Below, one piece after another: positions 61,224 to 64,000 of a stretch of DNA of 64,000 nucleotides (position 1 is the stretch's first letter; each line of letters starts with the position of its first letter). A model generated the notes under the pieces. The model was not told the origin of the DNA and ran no database searches. It saw nothing but the letters and a program-made list of their open reading frames with translations. The translations under genes were made by a program, and so were the position numbers. The stretch comes from an uncultured Acidimicrobiales bacterium (GTDB lineage: Bacteria; Actinomycetota; Acidimicrobiia; Acidimicrobiales; Bin134): NCBI GenBank assembly GCA_951813325.1, contig OX638350.1, positions 3,267,954 through 3,331,953 on the forward strand. Direction: 5' to 3'.

Positions 61224-62465
61224 CTATTTTGAGCCGGCACCGCCCACCTGCTCCCTCCATGGGACGTGTTTGTCCACCCGAGGCTCAGGCGGAAGGCCCA
61301 GCACGCGCTCTGCCATATTGTTGCGGTGCACCTCGTCGGTGCCACCGCCGATAGAACCCCAGAAACGGTTTAACACCTCATTGGCCCACACGCCGGCGTC
61401 GGGATGGCTTCCCGCCACTCCATAGCCCCCGAGGATTCCCATTCCCAGATTGGCCCGGTCCCGGCGGTTCTCCGACCAGAACACCTTCAGCACCGAGCCG
61501 TCGAAGCTGGGCTGGACGCCCCGGCGCATGTCTTCCTGCAACCGCCGGCCCATCAAGTCGAGCAGCTTCTCCTTGGTATAGGCCTGGGCTAGTTCTTGGC
61601 GAACCACCGGGACTTGGGCCAAGCCCCACCGCTGGGCCAGTGAGATCAAATTGGCCGCGCTGTCGGCCCGGTCCATGCCTCCGCCGATCATGGTGGACTC
61701 GTTGGCCAGCACCAGCCGGGCCACGGCCCACCCGCCGTTCACCTCGCCCACCACGTTCTCGGCCGGGATCCTCACATTGCTCAAGAACACCTCGTTGAAG
61801 TGGGCCGACCCGTTGATGGTGCGAATCGGGCGGGGATCGACGCCGGGCGTCGTCATGTCCACCAGAAAGAATGTGATTCCCCGGTGCTTGGGGGCTTCAG
61901 GGTCGGTGCGGGCCAGCAGGATTCCCCAGTCCGACAGGTGGGCCGAGGAGTTCCACACCTTCTGCCCGTTCACTACGAACTCGTCACCGTCCCGTTCGGC
62001 CCTGGTGGAAAGATTGGCCAGGTCCGACCCGGCGCCGGGCTCGCTGAACAGCTGGCACCACACCACCTCGCCCCGCAGCATGGGCTTAAGATGGCGGGCC
62101 TTCTGCTCGTCGGATCCGAAGTGGCCGATGGCCGGACCGGCCAGGGCGATCCCCGCGGCGAGAAAGCCGCTGGTTACGTCGAAATCGGCAACCTCCTGTT
62201 GGAAGATCTGGCGCTGCCACCGCTCACCGCCCCGGCCGCCGTGGTCGGCAGGCCAGTCGATGGCCGCCCACCCGCCGTCGTATAGCTCCTGCTGCCATTC
62301 CCGGCACCGATCCATGTGGGCCTTCTCGGCGGCCGCGTCAGGGTGTCTGGTACGAGTCGACCATCCGTCGCCGTCTTCGCGTAGGGGAGCTCTGGCTGCC
62401 AGCCAGGCCCGAACCTCCGCTCGGAATGCAACCTTTGCCGGGGTGTCATCTGAGTGCTCAGCCAC
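61224..62465 (-). CDS. Acyl-CoA dehydrogenase
   Basis: 413 residues from GTG 62465 (VAEHSDDTPAKVAFRAEVRAWL); the frame is open further upstream but runs over the divergent methyltransferase. FAD motifs QLFSEPGAGSDLANL and VNGQKVWNSSAHLSDWGILLARTD are clear. The C-terminal GGTDEVHRNNMAERVLGLP occurs in long-chain and steroid-type dehydrogenases; the Glu base is not at the usual IYEGT position, so it probably lies elsewhere as in FadE-type enzymes. Divergent from the methyltransferase with 48 bp between. Confidence 0.85.
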   Translation of the reverse strand: MAEHSDDTPAKVAFRAEVRAWLAARAPLREDGDGWSTRTRHPDAAAEKAHMDRCREWQQELYDGGWAAIDWPADHGGRGGERWQRQIFQQEVADFDVTSGFLAAGIALAGPAIGHFGSDEQKARHLKPMLRGEVVWCQLFSEPGAGSDLANLSTRAERDGDEFVVNGQKVWNSSAHLSDWGILLARTDPEAPKHRGITFFLVDMTTPGVDPRPIRTINGSAHFNEVFLSNVRIPAENVVGEVNGGWAVARLVLANESTMIGGGMDRADSAANLISLAQRWGLAQVPVVRQELAQAYTKEKLLDLMGRRLQEDMRRGVQPSFDGSVLKVFWSENRRDRANLGMGILGGYGVAGSHPDAGVWANEVLNRFWGSIGGGTDEVHRNNMAERVLGLPPEPRVDKHVPWREQVGGAGSK

Positions 62466-62513
62466 GAGACGACGATACGGTATGGCGCGACCGAGTACAG
62501 AGGGGAAGTGAAA

Positions 62514-63299
62514 ATGAGCGACAATCGGTACGGGGTTCACGAGGATGAGGTGGAGATCGAGCGTCGCCGCCTCGGAATGCTGGCCGAAGCCCGCGACCCC
62601 CGAACCCGTCGTATCTTGAACAGCACGGGGCTGAGTCCTGGGTGGCGGTGCTGGGAACTGGGCGCTGGTGGTGGCACGGTGTCGGCCTGGCTGGGCCGGA
62701 GGGTCGGCCCCGACGGCTCGGTGTGGTCTACCGATGTCGACCTCCAGTTTCACCGCCCGGTATTGCCCAATGTGGCGGTGGAACAGCATGACGTGGCTCG
62801 AGACCCCGTACCCGAAGCGGCATTCGACCTCGTTCACGCCCGGGCAGTGCTCCAACATCTGCCGGAGCGAGACCAGGTGATCGAGACGCTGTGGGATGCA
62901 CTGGTTCCGGGCGGCTGGCTGGTAGTGGAGGACGGCGCCTTCGCATCCTTTGCCGAGCAGACCCTGCCCGAGCCCTACGCCACCGTCCACCGCTATGTGG
63001 CCTCGGGGGCCATCTCCGAGTGGCGCGACCCCGAATACGGCGTGAAACTGCCCGGGCGATTCCGCGATCTACGGGCAGCCGACATCGAGATCATTGGCGA
63101 CGTGTGGTCGATGCGGCCCGGAGAGCCCGGAGGCGAGTGGTGGTTTCTGGCCTTGGAGCGGGCCATTCCCCGGCTGGTGGAAGCCGGCCTTGTGACTCCC
63201 GAAGACGGCGATGCGGCGTTGGCTCAGCTTCGAGCGCCCAGATTTGTCATGATGAGCACTGTCTCGATAGCCGTGCTCGGCCGAAAGCCCTCAACATAA
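62514..63299 (+). CDS. Class I SAM-dependent methyltransferase
   Basis: 261 residues from ATG 62514, preceded by AGGGGAAG. Motif I is WELGAGGGTVSAWLGRRVGPDGSVWSTDVD, and later ARAVLQHLPERDQVIETLWDALVPGGWLVVED matches the post-motif region of small-molecule methyltransferases. Substrate unknown. The P450 gene follows 18 nt after its stop, so the two likely form an operon that modifies one compound. Confidence 0.85.
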   Translation: MSDNRYGVHEDEVEIERRRLGMLAEARDPRTRRILNSTGLSPGWRCWELGAGGGTVSAWLGRRVGPDGSVWSTDVDLQFHRPVLPNVAVEQHDVARDPVPEAAFDLVHARAVLQHLPERDQVIETLWDALVPGGWLVVEDGAFASFAEQTLPEPYATVHRYVASGAISEWRDPEYGVKLPGRFRDLRAADIEIIGDVWSMRPGEPGGEWWFLALERAIPRLVEAGLVTPEDGDAALAQLRAPRFVMMSTVSIAVLGRKPST

Positions 63300-63317
63300 G
63301 GATCTCAGGAGGCAGAG

Positions 63318-64000
63318 ATGAAACAGTTGGATCTATGGGACCCCGCCACCTTCCATAGTGGATTTCCCCACGACTATTTCCGCTACATGCGGGAGAACGA
63401 GCCAGTGTTCTGGAATGAGCACCCGGTTTGGGATGGGTACTGGAACGTAACCCGTCACGCCGACGTCTTGCGGGTGTCACGAGATTCGGACTGCTTCAGC
63501 AGCCAGCCCGACCCCTTTTTGGCCGGAGACCGACCGCCGTCGGAAGGAGATGGTTCCAACTCGCACATGCTCATCAGTCTGGATCCACCCGACCACACCA
63601 AGATGCGCAAGCTGGTCAACCGGGGCTTCACGCCTCGCCGGGTGCGCGACCTGGAGGAGAAGATCCAGGCCCAGGTCGACCGGTTGGTGGATCAGGTGTC
63701 AGAAAAGACCAGCTGTGAGATGGTCAGCGAGATCGCGGTGGAGCTGCCCTTGCAGGTGATTGCCGATTTGGTGGGTGTGCCTGAAGAAGACCGCCATCAG
63801 ATTTTTCACTGGACGGAGGTGACCTTCGGCTTCGATGCCGCGTACACCTTGGAGGAGCAGGTCGAGGCCGGAGCGGCAATGTTCGCCTACGCCGACCAGA
63901 TGTGCGAGATCCGCAAAATGGAGCCCCATGACGACCTCATCAGCGTGCTGATGGAAGCCGAGATCGACGGGGAGTCGTTGGATCAGATTCAGATCGACGT
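63318..64000 (+). CDS. Cytochrome P450, N-terminal part (cut by window edge)
   Basis: 227 codons from ATG 63318 with AGGAGG upstream. DPATFHSGFPHDYFRYMRENEPVFWNEHPVWDGYWNVTRHADVLRVSRDSDCFSSQPDP and LISLDPPDHTKMRKLVNRGFTPRRVRDLEEKI are the bacterial CYP B-C region with the helix-C motif. The I-helix oxygen site and the heme cysteine loop are beyond the end. It resembles the actinobacterial CYP125/CYP142-like group, but substrate cannot be named. Confidence 0.9.
   Translation, partial: MKQLDLWDPATFHSGFPHDYFRYMRENEPVFWNEHPVWDGYWNVTRHADVLRVSRDSDCFSSQPDPFLAGDRPPSEGDGSNSHMLISLDPPDHTKMRKLVNRGFTPRRVRDLEEKIQAQVDRLVDQVSEKTSCEMVSEIAVELPLQVIADLVGVPEEDRHQIFHWTEVTFGFDAAYTLEEQVEAGAAMFAYADQMCEIRKMEPHDDLISVLMEAEIDGESLDQIQID

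Overview
The window is a chromosomal replication-origin region from a GC-rich actinobacterium. Actinobacterial signature genes are present: crgA, a PASTA kinase pknB with a PP2C phosphatase, DUF3566 after gyrA, a SigR/RsrA-type pair, a HETTH-type zinc metalloprotease upstream of tilS-hpt, and the rpmH-rnpA-yidD-yidC-jag-rsmG-parA-parB-cwlM-trxA-trxB order known from Mycobacterium. The abundance of acyl-CoA enzymes, the LLM oxidoreductase and the small acidimicrobial-type proteins make the class Acidimicrobiia my best guess; this is inference, not proof. No 16S gene, CRISPR array, phage or complete insertion sequence was seen.

Layout. (1) 1-13 kb: partial SDR, a SnoaL-like protein, an N-acyl-D-amino acid deacylase-like amidohydrolase, then a tight operon for a two-subunit B12-dependent acyl-CoA mutase whose substrate-pocket residues match isobutyryl-CoA mutase, its MeaB-type G-protein chaperone and an acyl-CoA dehydrogenase. 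An M23 peptidase, two dehydrogenases, DoxX, a zinc-ribbon membrane protein and crgA follow. (2) 12.7-27 kb: pabA/trpG-like gene, pknB, pstP, tRNA-Leu(CAG), metallo-beta-lactamase, larC-larB, pheA, and an LLM/TetR/SDR/CoA-transferase/phosphatase operon that starts at a palindromic operator and ends in a long perfect hairpin repeat. (3) 26.6-42.3 kb: the origin core. gyrA, gyrB, dciA-like, recF, dnaN and dnaA lie on the minus strand; rpmH to parB lie on the plus strand, with DnaA boxes on both sides of dnaA and a parS site before parA. (4) 42.3-48.2 kb: a CwlM-like protein, trxA, trxB, a SigM-like sigma/anti-sigma pair and a DUF4349 lipoprotein. (5) 48.2-57.4 kb: a complete-looking Tad (tight adherence) pilus operon of monoderm type, cpaB-tadZ-tadA-tadB-tadC-pilin-tadE-tadE-tadG, ending in a 1003-residue transmembrane LysM/BTAD protein. 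(6) 57.5-64 kb: hpt, tilS, metalloprotease, RsrA- and SigR-like pair, acyl-CoA dehydrogenase, methyltransferase and a P450 cut by the window end.

How it fits together: the origin genes replicate and segregate the chromosome; PknB/PstP, CrgA and the CwlM-like pseudo-amidase are the envelope-growth control module; the two sigma systems handle thiol or envelope stress; the Tad operon builds a surface pilus and carries what looks like its own wall-sensing regulator. That LysM-membrane-BTAD protein is the most unusual system in the window. A pair of CTAG-bounded inverted-repeat elements (204-371 and 25551-25616) is the most unusual non-coding signal.
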